Source: Paraburkholderia sp. (GTDB taxonomy: Bacteria > Pseudomonadota > Gammaproteobacteria > Burkholderiales > Burkholderiaceae). Taken from it: a stretch of DNA of 64,000 nucleotides. Shown piece by piece: positions 17,962 to 28,505 of the stretch. The translations under genes were made by a program, and so were the position numbers. The notes beneath the pieces were generated by a model. It searched no databases and was not told the DNA's origin. It saw only the letters and a program-made list of their open reading frames with translations. How positions within the stretch are numbered: position 1 is the first letter of the stretch; the number at the start of each line of letters is the position of its first letter. The DNA lies in the NCBI RefSeq assembly GCF_024281035.1, contig NZ_JAMXLH010000008.1, forward strand, positions 28,167 to 92,166. Reading direction: 5' to 3'.

Positions 17962-19197
17962 ATGCCTCATTCGCCACGCCGCCGGCCTGATATCCGGCTG
18001 ATTCTGCTGCTCGGCGCGCTCGCGGCCTGCGGCCCGCTCGCCACCGACATGTACCTGCCGAGCCTGCCGAGCATCGCGCAGACGTTCGGCGTATCGGCAG
18101 CCGCGGCGTCCGCGACCCTCACGAGCTTCATGGCTGGTTTTTCGGTCGGCATGCTGCTTTACGGCCCGGTGTCCGATGCCTATGGCCGCCGGCCGGTGCT
18201 GCTGGGCGGCATCGCGCTCTTCACCGTGGCGAGCATCGCGTGCTGGCTGTCGTTCTCCATCGGCGAGCTGGTGATCGTGCGCTTTTTGCAGGCGCTCGGC
18301 GCGGGTGCGGCGTCGGTGCTCGCGCGCGCCATCGCCCGCGATGCACACGATCCATCCGATGCCGCCAGGGTGCTTTCGATGGTCGCCATCGTCACGTCGA
18401 TCGGGCCGCTGCTCGCGCCGCTGATCGGCGGGCAGTTGCTGCTGCTTGGCGGCTGGCGCGTCGTCTTCGTTGCGCTCACGCTGTTTGGCCTCGCGTGCGC
18501 CGTCGCGGCCTGGCTGCGCGTGCCCGAGACCTGGCCGGCCGAAAAGCGCGAAAGCGCGGCGGTGTTGCGCTCGTTCGCCGCCTATGGGCGCCTGCTGCGC
18601 GATCCGCTCGTGTGGGGGCACATGCTGTGCGGCGGCATGGCGTTCGCGTCGATGTTCACCTATATCTCCGCCACGCCGTTCGTCTACATCGAGTATTTCC
18701 ACGTTTCGCCGCAGCACTACGGGCTTTTCTTCGGCGTGAACGTGTTCGGCATCATGCTCGGCAACGTTCTGAATACCCGGTTCGTCGGGCGGCTCGGCGT
18801 GCTGCGCATGGTGTCGATGGCGTCGACGCTCAGTTGCGTCGCGTCGCTGTTCGTCGCGCTGATGTGCCTGACCGGGTGGGGCGGGCTGTGGTCGATCGTG
18901 TTCGGGCTGTTCTTCGTGGTGAGCGTGGTGGGCGTGCTCGGCGCGAATTGCGCGACCGACCTGATGCACCGCTATCCGATGAACGCAGGCGCGGCGGCGG
19001 CCGTGTTCGGCGCGGCGCAGCTTGGCCTCGGCGCGCTCGCGAGCGCCGTGGTCGGCATGTTTCCCGGCGTCTCGCCGTTCGGCATGGGCGTCACGATCGG
19101 CGCGTGCGGCGTGCTGGCCTACGTCGGGCGCATGCTCGTGGTGCGCTGGCACGGGCATCCCGCGCCGGGTCAGGCGCGGCAGCCCGCTTCGACGTAA
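17962..19197 (+). CDS. MFS multidrug exporter, Bcr/CflA family
   Basis: Twelve-segment major facilitator of 411 residues in the Bcr/CflA drug-resistance group. The start at 17962 gives MPHSPRRRPDIRLILLLGAL. Family signs are ATDMYLPSLPSIAQTFGVS in TM1, the loop motif GPVSDAYGRRPVLLGG, RFLQALGAGAASVLARAIARD in TM4, and GPLLAPLIGGQL in TM5. It probably exports drugs or small metabolites by proton antiport. The preceding open frame (from 17836) lacks similarity and is not included. A perfect hairpin terminator lies at 19227-19252. Confidence 0.93.
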   Translation: MPHSPRRRPDIRLILLLGALAACGPLATDMYLPSLPSIAQTFGVSAAAASATLTSFMAGFSVGMLLYGPVSDAYGRRPVLLGGIALFTVASIACWLSFSIGELVIVRFLQALGAGAASVLARAIARDAHDPSDAARVLSMVAIVTSIGPLLAPLIGGQLLLLGGWRVVFVALTLFGLACAVAAWLRVPETWPAEKRESAAVLRSFAAYGRLLRDPLVWGHMLCGGMAFASMFTYISATPFVYIEYFHVSPQHYGLFFGVNVFGIMLGNVLNTRFVGRLGVLRMVSMASTLSCVASLFVALMCLTGWGGLWSIVFGLFFVVSVVGVLGANCATDLMHRYPMNAGAAAAVFGAAQLGLGALASAVVGMFPGVSPFGMGVTIGACGVLAYVGRMLVVRWHGHPAPGQARQPAST

Positions 19198-19226
19198 GCG
19201 AAGCGGGCAGCGGCAGCCGCCATGAA

Positions 19227-19252
19227 AAATGGGACGCCTCGGCGTCCCATTT
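19227..19252. terminator. Bidirectional intrinsic terminator
   Basis: AAATGGGACGCC TC GGCGTCCCATTT: a perfect 12-bp symmetrical stem between the convergent MFS and glk-hexR genes; A and T tracts on both sides let it serve both strands. Confidence 0.85.
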
Positions 19253-19300
19253 CTTTGCACATGCGGTTGCGCGCGCAAGCGGTGCGCGTGCAGGCCGCAA

Positions 19301-21217
19301 TCAGTCGCGCGCGGTCGACGACGCTCCGTGGCTGAGCCAGTCGAGCACGGCCGACGCATCGTCGTCGGCCTGTGCGCGCACGCGTTCCATCGCGTCGTGC
19401 ATGTCGCCTTCCGAAGACGCGCGGCGGATCGCGACGCCCACCGCGAGAATGTCGATCATCAGCAGATGCAGGATGCGCGAGATCATCGAAAGCTGCGACT
19501 CGCGCATTTCGATGTGATCGGTTTCGAGCGCAACGTTCGCGCGGCGCGCGAGCGGCGTGTTGCTCGACGTGATGGCGATCACCTTCGCGCCGGCCTGCAT
19601 CGCGACGTCGAGTACGCGCAGCAGCTCGGGCGCGCGGCCCGATTTCGACACGGCCACGATCACGTCGCCCTTGCCGAGCAGCGCCGCCGAGGCCGCCTGC
19701 ATGTACAGGTCGCCGTAGGCGATGGTCGGAATGCCGAAGCGGAAGAACTTGTAATGCGCGTCCTGCGCGACGATGTGCGAATTGCCGAGCCCGTAGAACT
19801 CGATGCGGCGCGCGCCGTTGAGCAACGAGATAGCCTCTTCGACGTGCTCGAAGTTCAGGTGCTCGCGCAGCTGCAGAATCGCCGAGACCGTGTTGTCGAG
19901 CACCTTCGCGCCGAAGTCGGTCGCCGCGTCGCCCAGATGCACCTGGCTGTGGCTTACGGGAATCGTGCCCGTGAGGCCGGTCGCGAGCTTGAGCTTGAAG
20001 TCGGAGAGCCCCTGGCAGCCGAGCGAGCGGCAAAAGCGGATCACCGTCGGCTGGCTCACGTCGGCCTTGCGCGCGATGTCGACGATCGGATCGTTGATGA
20101 TCGAGCGCGGATGGTTGAGCGCGAGGTCGGCCACGCGGCGCTCGGCGGGCGTGAGCGCGTCGCGCATCTGGCGGATGCGCTCGAAGACGGCCGACGAGCC
20201 GCCGCCCGCGCGGTTCGACAACTGCTCGGCGAGGATCGCGGAGACGCCGAGGAACGCCGGATATTCGGCGGTGATGACGTAGGTGGGGACATTCGCGAGA
20301 TACGCGTCGAAGCGCCCTTTGGCCTCGAAGCGCTGGCGAAACGACGAGCGCGTGAACAACTCGCCAAGTCGCGGCACGACGCCGCCGCCGATATAGATGC
20401 CGCCGAGCGCGCCGAGCGTCATTGCGATGTTGCCCGCGAAGCTGCCGAGAATGCCGCAGAAGCATTCGACGGCTTCCTGCGCGAGCGCTTCGCCTTCGTG
20501 GGCGCGCTTCGCGACCTCGGCCGGATCGAGGTTGGCGACGACGCGCTTTTTGTCGCGCGCGGCGAGCGCACGATAGATCAGCTCGAGCCCCGGGCCCGCG
20601 CACACGCGCTCGAACGAGACGTGCGGCCACTTCTTGCGGGCGAACTGCAACACGAGGTCTTCGCGCTCGTCCTGCGGCGAGAAGCTCGCGTGGCCGCCTT
20701 CGCTGCCGAGCGCGATCCAGCGGTCGTCGGCGGGAATCAGGCCCGAGACGCCGAGACCCGTGCCCGGCCCGAGCAGGCCGATCACGCTGTTCTGGCGGCG
20801 CGTGCCGCCGCCCACCTGCATGCGCTGGGTGTCGGTGAGGCCAGGCAGCGCCATGGCGAGCGCGGTGAAGTCGTTCACGACCAGCAGCGTGTCGAAGCCG
20901 AGCGCGCGGCGCGTGGCCTCGATCGAGAAGGTCCAGTCGTGATTGGTCATGCGCACCTGGTCGCCGTCGACCGGGTTCGCAATCGCGATCGCCGCGTGAT
21001 TCACGCGGCCGATCTTCACGTCGGCCAGGTACTGCTCGATCACTTGCGCGACGCCAGGATACTCGGCGCACGGATACACGCGCACCTGACCGATTTCGCC
21101 CGTGCCGGTTTCGAGCGCGAAACGCGCGTTGGTTCCGCCGATATCGGCGAGGAGCCTCGGTCCGTCGGCGTGCTGGCCCGCGGACGGGCCAGCTTTGTTA
21201 GGCACACCAGTAGACAT
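19301..21217 (-). CDS. glk: Fused glucokinase and HexR-type transcriptional regulator
   Basis: 638 residues. The N-terminal half (about 20-340) is a glucokinase with the ATP-binding [14 protein letters not shown] (22-35), a [13 protein letters not shown] segment and the [12 protein letters not shown] region. The C-terminal half is an RpiR/HexR regulator: an HTH domain (about 350-425, [12 protein letters not shown] and [12 protein letters not shown]) and an SIS sugar-phosphate-binding domain (about 465-600, [36 protein letters not shown]). HexR proteins are derepressed by 2-keto-3-deoxy-6-phosphogluconate and control zwf, edd, eda and glucose uptake genes. This fusion joins glucose phosphorylation to pathway control and is, as far as I recall, usual in Burkholderia. 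It overlaps pgl by 20 bases. Confidence 0.95.
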   Translation of the reverse strand: MSTGVPNKAGPSAGQHADGPRLLADIGGTNARFALETGTGEIGQVRVYPCAEYPGVAQVIEQYLADVKIGRVNHAAIAIANPVDGDQVRMTNHDWTFSIEATRRALGFDTLLVVNDFTALAMALPGLTDTQRMQVGGGTRRQNSVIGLLGPGTGLGVSGLIPADDRWIALGSEGGHASFSPQDEREDLVLQFARKKWPHVSFERVCAGPGLELIYRALAARDKKRVVANLDPAEVAKRAHEGEALAQEAVECFCGILGSFAGNIAMTLGALGGIYIGGGVVPRLGELFTRSSFRQRFEAKGRFDAYLANVPTYVITAEYPAFLGVSAILAEQLSNRAGGGSSAVFERIRQMRDALTPAERRVADLALNHPRSIINDPIVDIARKADVSQPTVIRFCRSLGCQGLSDFKLKLATGLTGTIPVSHSQVHLGDAATDFGAKVLDNTVSAILQLREHLNFEHVEEAISLLNGARRIEFYGLGNSHIVAQDAHYKFFRFGIPTIAYGDLYMQAASAALLGKGDVIVAVSKSGRAPELLRVLDVAMQAGAKVIAITSSNTPLARRANVALETDHIEMRESQLSMISRILHLLMIDILAVGVAIRRASSEGDMHDAMERVRAQADDDASAVLDWLSHGASSTARD

Positions 21218-21899
21218 CGAGTCTCACTCCCTTGTCGTTCGCCAATTTAGATATGGCGTTGTTCTGTTCGGCCGCGGCGGCCTGTTGCAAAACTTCAAGC
21301 TTACGTTGTCCCGCGATCAGCAGGAAGAGGCGATCGATCTGGCGCAGCGCGCGCATCGACCACGACACGCGCGCATGCGGCGCCGCCTGCGGATGCACGG
21401 CGACGAACGGGCGTGCCGTCGTGATCGCCTCATGCCACTCGGGCGCGTCCGCGAAGATCGATGCCGTGTGGCCGTCCTCGCCCATGCCGAGCACGGCGAC
21501 GTTGGGCAACAGGCGCTGCGGATCGGCGTTGAGCGCGGCGACGTGCGCATCGAGCGTGGCGGACACGTCCACGAGTGGCAGGAAACGTGCGAGCGCGGCC
21601 TCGTTTTTCAGCAGTGTCTCGCGCACGAGGCGCGCGTTGCTGGCGGGATCGGATTCCGGCACCCAACGGTCGTCGACGAGCGTGACGTCGGTGCGGGCCC
21701 AGTCGAAGCGATGCGTCGACAGCGCCTCGAGGAACGGGCGCGGGCTCGTGCCGCCGGAGACGGCGAGCGTCGCCCGGCGCGTGCCGGTGCCGGGGGCGGC
21801 CTGCTGAGCGGCGAGCGACGCATGTAGCGCATCGCCCACGGCTCGTGCCAGCGCGTCGGATTGGACGCGCGGGTCATCGAATACATGAAGCTCGATCAC
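21198..21899 (-). CDS. pgl: 6-phosphogluconolactonase
   Basis: Hydrolyses 6-phosphogluconolactone, the second step after Zwf. The 233 residues are of DevB/Pgl type, with [14 protein letters not shown] near residues 48-61, [17 protein letters not shown], and [12 protein letters not shown], whose His is the predicted catalytic residue. Its 3' end overlaps the glk-hexR start by 20 bases, implying translational coupling. The 122-base gap from zwf contains a perfect GAGATCC-TTGC-GGATCTC hairpin (21923-21940), which could act in mRNA processing or in differential expression. Confidence 0.94.
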   Translation of the reverse strand: MIELHVFDDPRVQSDALARAVGDALHASLAAQQAAPGTGTRRATLAVSGGTSPRPFLEALSTHRFDWARTDVTLVDDRWVPESDPASNARLVRETLLKNEAALARFLPLVDVSATLDAHVAALNADPQRLLPNVAVLGMGEDGHTASIFADAPEWHEAITTARPFVAVHPQAAPHARVSWSMRALRQIDRLFLLIAGQRKLEVLQQAAAAEQNNAISKLANDKGVRLDVYWCA

Positions 21900-22021
21900 T
21901 TCTCCTCCGTGCAGCTATTGCGGAGATCCTTGCGGATCTCGTGCATATTCCATCGGCCCATCAGCCCATCAGTCGTGTACGGGCGGCCGCGCGGCGCGTG
22001 GCCGCCGTCCTGCATCCAGCG

Positions 22022-23500
22022 TCAGTTTTCCTCTTCGAGCCAGCAGGTGCCATGCTGCGCGAGCATCGCGCCCGACGCGGCAGGCCCCCACGTGCCGGCC
22101 GCGTAGGGCTTCGGCGGACGCAGCGAGGCCGCCCATTCGTTCAGGATCGGCTCGACCCATTTCCAGGCCGCTTCCTGCTCGTCGCGGCGCACGAAGAGCG
22201 CGAGCCGCCCGTGGATCACGTCGAGCAGCAGACGCTGATACGCCTCCATCTGGCCTTCGCGGAAGAACTGGTCGAACGCGAGATCGAGGTGCACGCTAGC
22301 GAGATTCATCCCTTCGCCCGGCTGTTTCGCGAGGCAGTAAAGACGAATGGTCTCATTCGGCTGCAGACGGATCACGAGGCGGTTCGCGCCGGGACGCAGT
22401 GCGGGCGCGCCGAGCGCCGAGTGCGGCACGGGGCGGAAGTTCACCACGATTTCCGCGACGCGGTCCGCGAGCCGCTTGCCGGTGCGCAGGAAAAACGGCA
22501 CGCCGGCCCAGCGCCAGTTCTCGATCTCCACCTTGAGCGCGACGAAGGTCTCGGTGCGGCTGTCTTCCTTCACGCCCGGTTCGGTCGCGTAGGCCGGCAC
22601 GGCCTGGCCGCGGATCACACCCGCATGATACTGGCCGCGCACCGCAACCTTGCTGATGTCGCGGGTATCGATGGGCTTGAGCGCGCGCAGCACGCGTAGC
22701 TTCTCGTCGCGCACCGAGTCGGAATCCATCGAGTGAGGCGGCTCCATGGCGACGATCGACAGCAGCTGCAACAGGTGATTTTGCACCATGTCGCGCAGCG
22801 CGCCCGTATTGTCGTAGAAGTCGCCGCGCGCCTCGACGCCGAGTTCCTCCGCGATGGTGATCTGGATGCTTTCCACCCATTCGCGGCGCCACAGCGGCTC
22901 GAAGAGCGCGTTGCCGAAGCGCAGCGCGAGCAGGTTCTGCACCGGCTCCTTGCCGAGGTAGTGATCGATCCGGTAGATCTGGCCTTCGGCGAAGATTTCA
23001 CCGACAGCATCGTTGATCGCATTCGACGACTGAAGGTCGTAGCCAAGCGGCTTTTCCAGCACGATGCGCGCGTTGGTGTTCAACCCGACCGAGGCGAGCG
23101 CGCGGCAGATCGGCACGAACAGCGACGGGCCCGTCGCGAGATAGAACACGCGGATGCCCGGCAACGGCGCAATGGCGTCGCGCAGCGTCGTGAAATCTTC
23201 GGCGCGCGACAGGTCGAGCTTCACGTAGTCGATGCGGGTGAGAAAGCCGGCCCACGCGGCCTCGTCGAGACCGTTTTTCGAGACGTGCGGCCGCACATGC
23301 GCGTCGACCCACTGAAGGTACTGCGCGCGGTCGTCCTCTTGCCGCGCGACACATACGATCTTGCCCGACGCCGCGAGCATGCCTGAGCGATGCGCTTCAT
23401 AGAGGGCGGGGAGGATCTTGCGCATCGACAGGTCGCCGGTGCCGCCGAAGAGAACGAACGTGAAGCCCGAATCGGTCTGGGATTGCATAGTCTCCGTCAC
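22022..23500 (-). CDS. zwf: Glucose-6-phosphate 1-dehydrogenase
   Basis: NADP-dependent first enzyme of the Entner-Doudoroff and oxidative pentose phosphate routes. The 492-residue protein shows the cofactor motif FGGTGDLSMRKILPALY (18-34) and the active-site RIDHYLGKEPVQN with K184, plus EKPLG (149-153). The ATG at 23500 gives MTETMQSQTDSGF; an internal ATG at codon 5 is an alternative. It leads the minus-strand zwf-pgl-glk/hexR operon and is divergent from the glucose ABC transporter. Its promoter (TTGATT-N16-TACAAT) overlaps the presumed HexR palindrome at 23566-23590. Confidence 0.96.
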   Translation of the reverse strand: MTETMQSQTDSGFTFVLFGGTGDLSMRKILPALYEAHRSGMLAASGKIVCVARQEDDRAQYLQWVDAHVRPHVSKNGLDEAAWAGFLTRIDYVKLDLSRAEDFTTLRDAIAPLPGIRVFYLATGPSLFVPICRALASVGLNTNARIVLEKPLGYDLQSSNAINDAVGEIFAEGQIYRIDHYLGKEPVQNLLALRFGNALFEPLWRREWVESIQITIAEELGVEARGDFYDNTGALRDMVQNHLLQLLSIVAMEPPHSMDSDSVRDEKLRVLRALKPIDTRDISKVAVRGQYHAGVIRGQAVPAYATEPGVKEDSRTETFVALKVEIENWRWAGVPFFLRTGKRLADRVAEIVVNFRPVPHSALGAPALRPGANRLVIRLQPNETIRLYCLAKQPGEGMNLASVHLDLAFDQFFREGQMEAYQRLLLDVIHGRLALFVRRDEQEAAWKWVEPILNEWAASLRPPKPYAAGTWGPAASGAMLAQHGTCWLEEEN

Positions 23501-23558
23501 ATTCCTGGGGGGCCGCTGCAGGGGGAAATCGGGCGGCCGTAGTTCGACAAAATTTTTT

Positions 23559-23587
23559 TTGACACTGAATTGTAGTTTAACTACAAT
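23559..23587 (+). promoter_or_regulatory. Near-consensus promoter for the glucose transporter operon
   Basis: TTGACA (23559-23564), 17-bp spacer, TACAAT (23582-23587). The spacer and -10 box lie within the palindrome, so repressor binding would block RNA polymerase directly. Confidence 0.7.
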
Positions 23588-23590
23588 TCA
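23566..23590. promoter_or_regulatory. Probable HexR operator (25-bp palindrome)
   Basis: Perfect 12-bp arms TGAATTGTAGTT and AACTACAATTCA around one central base. The inner 15 bases, TGTAGTTTAACTACA, differ at three positions from the TGTAATTAAATTACA HexR site known in gammaproteobacteria. HexR is encoded in the adjacent operon, and the site lies between two typical HexR target operons. Assignment by inference. Confidence 0.7.
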
Positions 23591-23596
23591 AATCAA
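23569..23596 (-). promoter_or_regulatory. Predicted zwf promoter
   Basis: On the minus strand, TTGATT (23596-23591), 16-bp spacer, TACAAT (23574-23569). The -10 box is the mirror copy of the -10 box of the divergent promoter because both lie in the palindrome arms. Confidence 0.55.
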
Positions 23597-24064
23597 GAGG
23601 TAACGTTCAATCGATGGAAAATGCATGCCGGAGCGCGGTATAAAGGCGCCACCGTCCCATGAATCCCCGGGCGGACGGAACATTCCTCATGGTAATGGAC
23701 AATGAATTTGTCCACGTGAGCCGTGGTGGACGGGTCGCGATTCCGAGGGACGTTGGGCTGCTTTACGCGAGATGCGATGAGCGGCGCCTCGACCAGCTGC
23801 AGGTGCGGGCGATCCGCGCGTTGCCCGCCGGCCGGTGAGAATCAGAAAGAAGAGGAGACAGTCAGTTGCATTCCAAGCCACTCATCTCTTGAGCGTACAG
23901 CGGCCGTACACCGGCACGCGGCCCGCGCGCATCCAGCGAAAACGCATGCTCGCGCGGCACTCCGGCGCCCGACCGTCCAGTGTTTTGCCTGTTTGAACCA
24001 CAACCGCACCCTGGCGACATCAGGGGCCAATCGTTTTTTTTCAGGTGTCTGGAGGAGATAAGCA

Positions 24065-25315
24065 ATGAAATTCCGAGCGATCATGGGCGCCCTGTGCGCC
24101 GCAGGTCTGTTGGGCAACGTCGCGGTCACCGCGCAGGCAGCCGAATCCCTCGAAGTGCTGCACTGGTGGACGTCGGGCGGCGAATCGAAGGCCGTTGGCG
24201 TGCTCAAGGACGACATGCAGAAGCAGGGCTATGTGTGGAAGGACTTCGCTGTTGCCGGCGGTGCGGGCGCGGCGGCCATGACCGCACTGAAGACCCAGGT
24301 GATTTCGGGCAATGCGCCGAGCGCTGCCCAGATCAAGGGGCCTCTGATCCAGGAATGGGCTGACCAGGGCGTGCTCGCGCCGATCGATTCGTCCGCCACC
24401 GACTGGAAGGCGCACCTGCCGCCGCAGATCGACAAGATCATGCGCGCAGACAATCACTACGTCGGCGCGCCGTTCTCGGTGCACCGCGTGAACTGGGTGT
24501 GGATCAACAAGGCCGCGCTCGAAAAGGTGGGCGGCAAGCCGCCGGCCACGTGGCCGGAATTCTTCGCGCTCGCCGACAAGCTGAAGGCTGCCGGCTATCA
24601 GCCGGTCGCAGCGGGCGGCCAGCCGTGGCAGGACCTGACGCTGTGGGAAGACGTGGTCCTTTCGCAAGGCGCAGACTTCTACAAGAAGGCGCTCGTGGAT
24701 CTGGACCAGAAGACGCTCACGTCGCAGCAGATGGTCGGCGTGTTCGATACGGTCCGCAAGATCGAGTCGTACATGGATAACGGCCGCACGGGCCGCGACT
24801 GGAACCTCGCGACGGCGATGGTCATCAACGGCAAGGCCGGCATGCAGTTCATGGGCGACTGGGCGAAGGGCGAGTTCGCGAACGCGAACAAGCAGCCCGA
24901 CAAGGACTACGTCTGCGCGCCCGTGCCGGGCACCGAGAAGGCCTACACTTTCAACGTGGACTCGTTCGTGTTCTTCCAGCAGAAGGGCCAGAAGGCCGCG
25001 ACGCCGGGCCAGCTCTCGCTCGCGAAGACCATCATGAGCCCGTCGTTCCAGGAGCAGTTCAGCCTGTACAAGGGTTCCATCCCGGTCCGTCTGGGTGTGG
25101 ACATGAGCAAGTTCGACGCATGCGCGAAGCGCTCGTACGCGGATGAGCAGACCGCCATCAAGGTCGGCGGCTACGTGCCGTCGCTCGCGCACGGCATGGC
25201 TCAGCCCGATGCCACCGCCGGTGCGATCACCGACGTCGTGACGAAGTTCATGAACTCCAACCAGGATTCGAAGAGCGCAGTCGCAGCGCTCGCGAAGGCG
25301 GCGCAAACGAAGTAA
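24065..25315 (+). CDS. gtsA: Glucose-type ABC transporter, periplasmic binding protein
   Basis: Family 1 extracellular sugar-binding protein, 416 residues, with a signal peptide (MKFRAIMGALCAAGLLGNVAVTAQA, cleavage about residue 25). The mature start ESLEVLHWWTSGGESKAV matches the glucose/mannose GtsA group. A GGAGGAG ribosome site lies just upstream. It is the first gene of the plus-strand gtsABCD operon and probably captures glucose in the periplasm. The substrate is inferred from similarity and from the position next to zwf and glk-hexR. Confidence 0.92.
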   Translation: MKFRAIMGALCAAGLLGNVAVTAQAAESLEVLHWWTSGGESKAVGVLKDDMQKQGYVWKDFAVAGGAGAAAMTALKTQVISGNAPSAAQIKGPLIQEWADQGVLAPIDSSATDWKAHLPPQIDKIMRADNHYVGAPFSVHRVNWVWINKAALEKVGGKPPATWPEFFALADKLKAAGYQPVAAGGQPWQDLTLWEDVVLSQGADFYKKALVDLDQKTLTSQQMVGVFDTVRKIESYMDNGRTGRDWNLATAMVINGKAGMQFMGDWAKGEFANANKQPDKDYVCAPVPGTEKAYTFNVDSFVFFQQKGQKAATPGQLSLAKTIMSPSFQEQFSLYKGSIPVRLGVDMSKFDACAKRSYADEQTAIKVGGYVPSLAHGMAQPDATAGAITDVVTKFMNSNQDSKSAVAALAKAAQTK

Positions 25316-25435
25316 GCAGGGTGAATTCCGCGCGCGGCGAAGAAGTGCGCCGCGCGCGGCACCCTGGGCATGACGGTTCGAGCTGAACCCCTTCATCGTG
25401 CGAAGCCTCTTTCGCACCGTACCAGGAGTTGCGCA

Positions 25436-26377
25436 GTGACTGCTTCTCTTAGCGGCAATGGCAAGGCGGCGACGCCAACCGCCAGCCGCGTGTCGCCCCT
25501 GGCGGCGCTCGCAGACCGCTGGATCCCGAAGCTGGTGCTTTCGCCCAGCATCCTGATCAGCCTTGTGTTCGTCTACGGCTTCATCATCGTTACCGGCTAT
25601 CTGTCGCTGTCCAATTCGAAACTGATGCCGCGTTACGAATTCGCCGGGCTCGCGCGTTACAGGGAACTGTTCGCGAACGATGTCTGGTGGACGTCCGCAC
25701 AGAATCTCGGCTGGTTCGGCATTCCGTTCATCGGCATCTGTGTCGGGCTCGGCCTGTTCCTCGCGATCCTGCTCGACCAGCAGATTCGCCAGGAAGGTGC
25801 GCTGCGCGCGGTGTTTCTCTATCCGATGGCGCTGTCGTACATCGTGACCGGCACGGCCTGGCAATGGATCATGAATCCCGATCTCGGCATCCAGCGCGTG
25901 ATGCACGACTGGGGCTGGACGAGCTTCGCGTTCGACTGGCTCGACAATCCGGACCGGGCGATCTTCTGTATCGTGATCGCGGCCGTGTGGCAGTCGACGG
26001 GCTTTTGCATGGCGCTCTTCCTTGCCGGGCTGCGCGGTGTCGATGCGGAAATCTTCAAGGCCGCCCAGGTGGATGGCGCGACGCTGCCGACGATCTATCG
26101 CAAGATCGTGATTCCCAGCATGCGTCCGGTGTTCTTCTCGGTGCTGCTGATTCTCTGCCACATCGCGATCAAGACCTTCGACCTCGTCGTCGCGTTGACT
26201 GCGGGTGGTCCGGGCACGGCGTCGTCGCTTCCGGCCATCTTCATGTACACGTTTTCGTTCAACCGCGGGCAGCTCGGCGTAGGCGCGGCCTCGTCGATCA
26301 TGATGCTCGCAACCGTCGTGGCCGTGCTCGTGCCGCTGATGTACATGGAATCGAGGAGCACGCGCAATGCAGCCTAA
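25436..26377 (+). CDS. gtsB: Sugar ABC transporter permease (MalF-like)
   Basis: Inner-membrane permease of 313 residues with six predicted segments. I prefer the GTG at 25436 to the upstream ATG at 25370 because AGGAG (25424-25428) stands 7 bases before it, and the extra 22 residues look like spacer translation. The EAA loop that contacts the ATPase is visible as GLRGVDAEIFKAAQVDGATL. It overlaps the next permease gene by 11 bases, indicating a tight operon. Confidence 0.92.
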   Translation: MTASLSGNGKAATPTASRVSPLAALADRWIPKLVLSPSILISLVFVYGFIIVTGYLSLSNSKLMPRYEFAGLARYRELFANDVWWTSAQNLGWFGIPFIGICVGLGLFLAILLDQQIRQEGALRAVFLYPMALSYIVTGTAWQWIMNPDLGIQRVMHDWGWTSFAFDWLDNPDRAIFCIVIAAVWQSTGFCMALFLAGLRGVDAEIFKAAQVDGATLPTIYRKIVIPSMRPVFFSVLLILCHIAIKTFDLVVALTAGGPGTASSLPAIFMYTFSFNRGQLGVGAASSIMMLATVVAVLVPLMYMESRSTRNAA

Positions 26378-27224
26378 GATGAAGGCAAGCCGCGTGGTCG
26401 TGTATGCGGCACTGATCCTGTTCGCGTTGTACTTCCTGTTCCCGCTCTACGTGATGCTGTCGACCTCGGTGAAGAGTCTCGACCAGCTGCACACGGGCAA
26501 CATGCTCACGCTGCCGACGCATCCGAGCTTCGCGCCGTGGGTGAAAGCGTGGAGCGAGGCATGCACCGGCGTGCGTTGTGACGGCATGCAGCCGTTCTTC
26601 ATGAATTCGGTGAAGATGGTGATCCCCGCCGTGCTGATCTCGTCGATCATCGGCGCGTTCAACGGCTACGTGCTCACGCACTGGCGTTTTCGCGGCGCGG
26701 ACGGCCTGTTCACGATGCTGCTGGTCGGCTGTTTCATTCCGTTTCAGGCGATCCTGCTGCCGATGGCGCGACTCGAGGGCTTCCTCGGCCTCTCGAACAC
26801 GATCGGCGGCCTCGTGCTCGTGCACGTCGTGTACGGCATCGCGTTCACCACGATGTTCTTCCGCAACTTCTACGTGAGCGTGCCCGCCGAACTCGTGAAG
26901 GCCGCGCGCATCGACGGCGCCGGATTCTTCATGATCTTCACGCGCATCATGCTGCCGATCTCGCTGCCGATCTTCATGGTGTGCCTGATCTGGCAATTCA
27001 CGCAGATCTGGAATGACTTCCTGTTCGGTATCGTGTTTTCAGGCGTCGATTCGATGCCGATCACGGTCGCGCTGAACAATCTCGTGAACACGTCCACGGG
27101 CGTGAAGGAATACAACGTCGACATGGCCGGCGCGATCATCGCCGCGCTGCCCACGCTGCTCGTCTACGTGATCGCCGGCCGCTACTTCGTGCGTGGCCTC
27201 ACGGCGGGCGCGGTGAAGGGATGA
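26367..27224 (+). CDS. gtsC: Sugar ABC transporter permease (MalG-like)
   Basis: Second permease of the importer, 285 residues. A long first membrane segment (VVVYAALILFALYFLFPLYV) is followed by the cytoplasmic EAA loop VPAELVKAARIDGAGFFMIF and the characteristic C-terminus RYFVRGLTAGAVKG. It starts inside the end of gtsB (11-base overlap) and is followed 41 bases later by the ATPase gene. Confidence 0.94.
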   Translation: MQPKMKASRVVVYAALILFALYFLFPLYVMLSTSVKSLDQLHTGNMLTLPTHPSFAPWVKAWSEACTGVRCDGMQPFFMNSVKMVIPAVLISSIIGAFNGYVLTHWRFRGADGLFTMLLVGCFIPFQAILLPMARLEGFLGLSNTIGGLVLVHVVYGIAFTTMFFRNFYVSVPAELVKAARIDGAGFFMIFTRIMLPISLPIFMVCLIWQFTQIWNDFLFGIVFSGVDSMPITVALNNLVNTSTGVKEYNVDMAGAIIAALPTLLVYVIAGRYFVRGLTAGAVKG

Positions 27225-27265
27225 CAAGGGTCGAAACGCCCACGTTTGAATAAAGGATTCACAGT

Positions 27266-28384
<1,119 letters not shown>

Positions 28385-28430
28385 TATGGCCTGATATCGC
28401 CCGATCGCGTCGTTCGCAATGCAATCAAAA

Positions 28431-28468
28431 GGCCTCACGCGCGGATTCGCGCGTGAGGCCCTTTTTTT
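28431..28468 (+). terminator. Strong intrinsic terminator of the glucose transporter operon
   Basis: GGCCTCACGCGCG / CGCGCGTGAGGCC perfect 13-bp stem with a 4-nt loop, then C and seven T residues. Confidence 0.93.
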
Positions 28469-28505
28469 GGTTCATCGAGGATGACCGGAAACCGGCGCGC
28501 GCCGG

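Larger units (their letters stand above)
23501..24064. other. Divergent control region between zwf and the glucose transporter
   Basis: 564 bases with no convincing gene. The zwf-proximal part holds two divergent promoters around a 25-bp palindrome. The rest would be an untranslated leader of about 470 bases for gtsA if that promoter is used. At 23696-23714 the leader has a perfect TGGACAA/TTGTCCA inverted repeat (7-bp arms, 5-bp spacer), and AGGAG-type ribosome binding sequence precedes gtsA. Confidence 0.6.
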
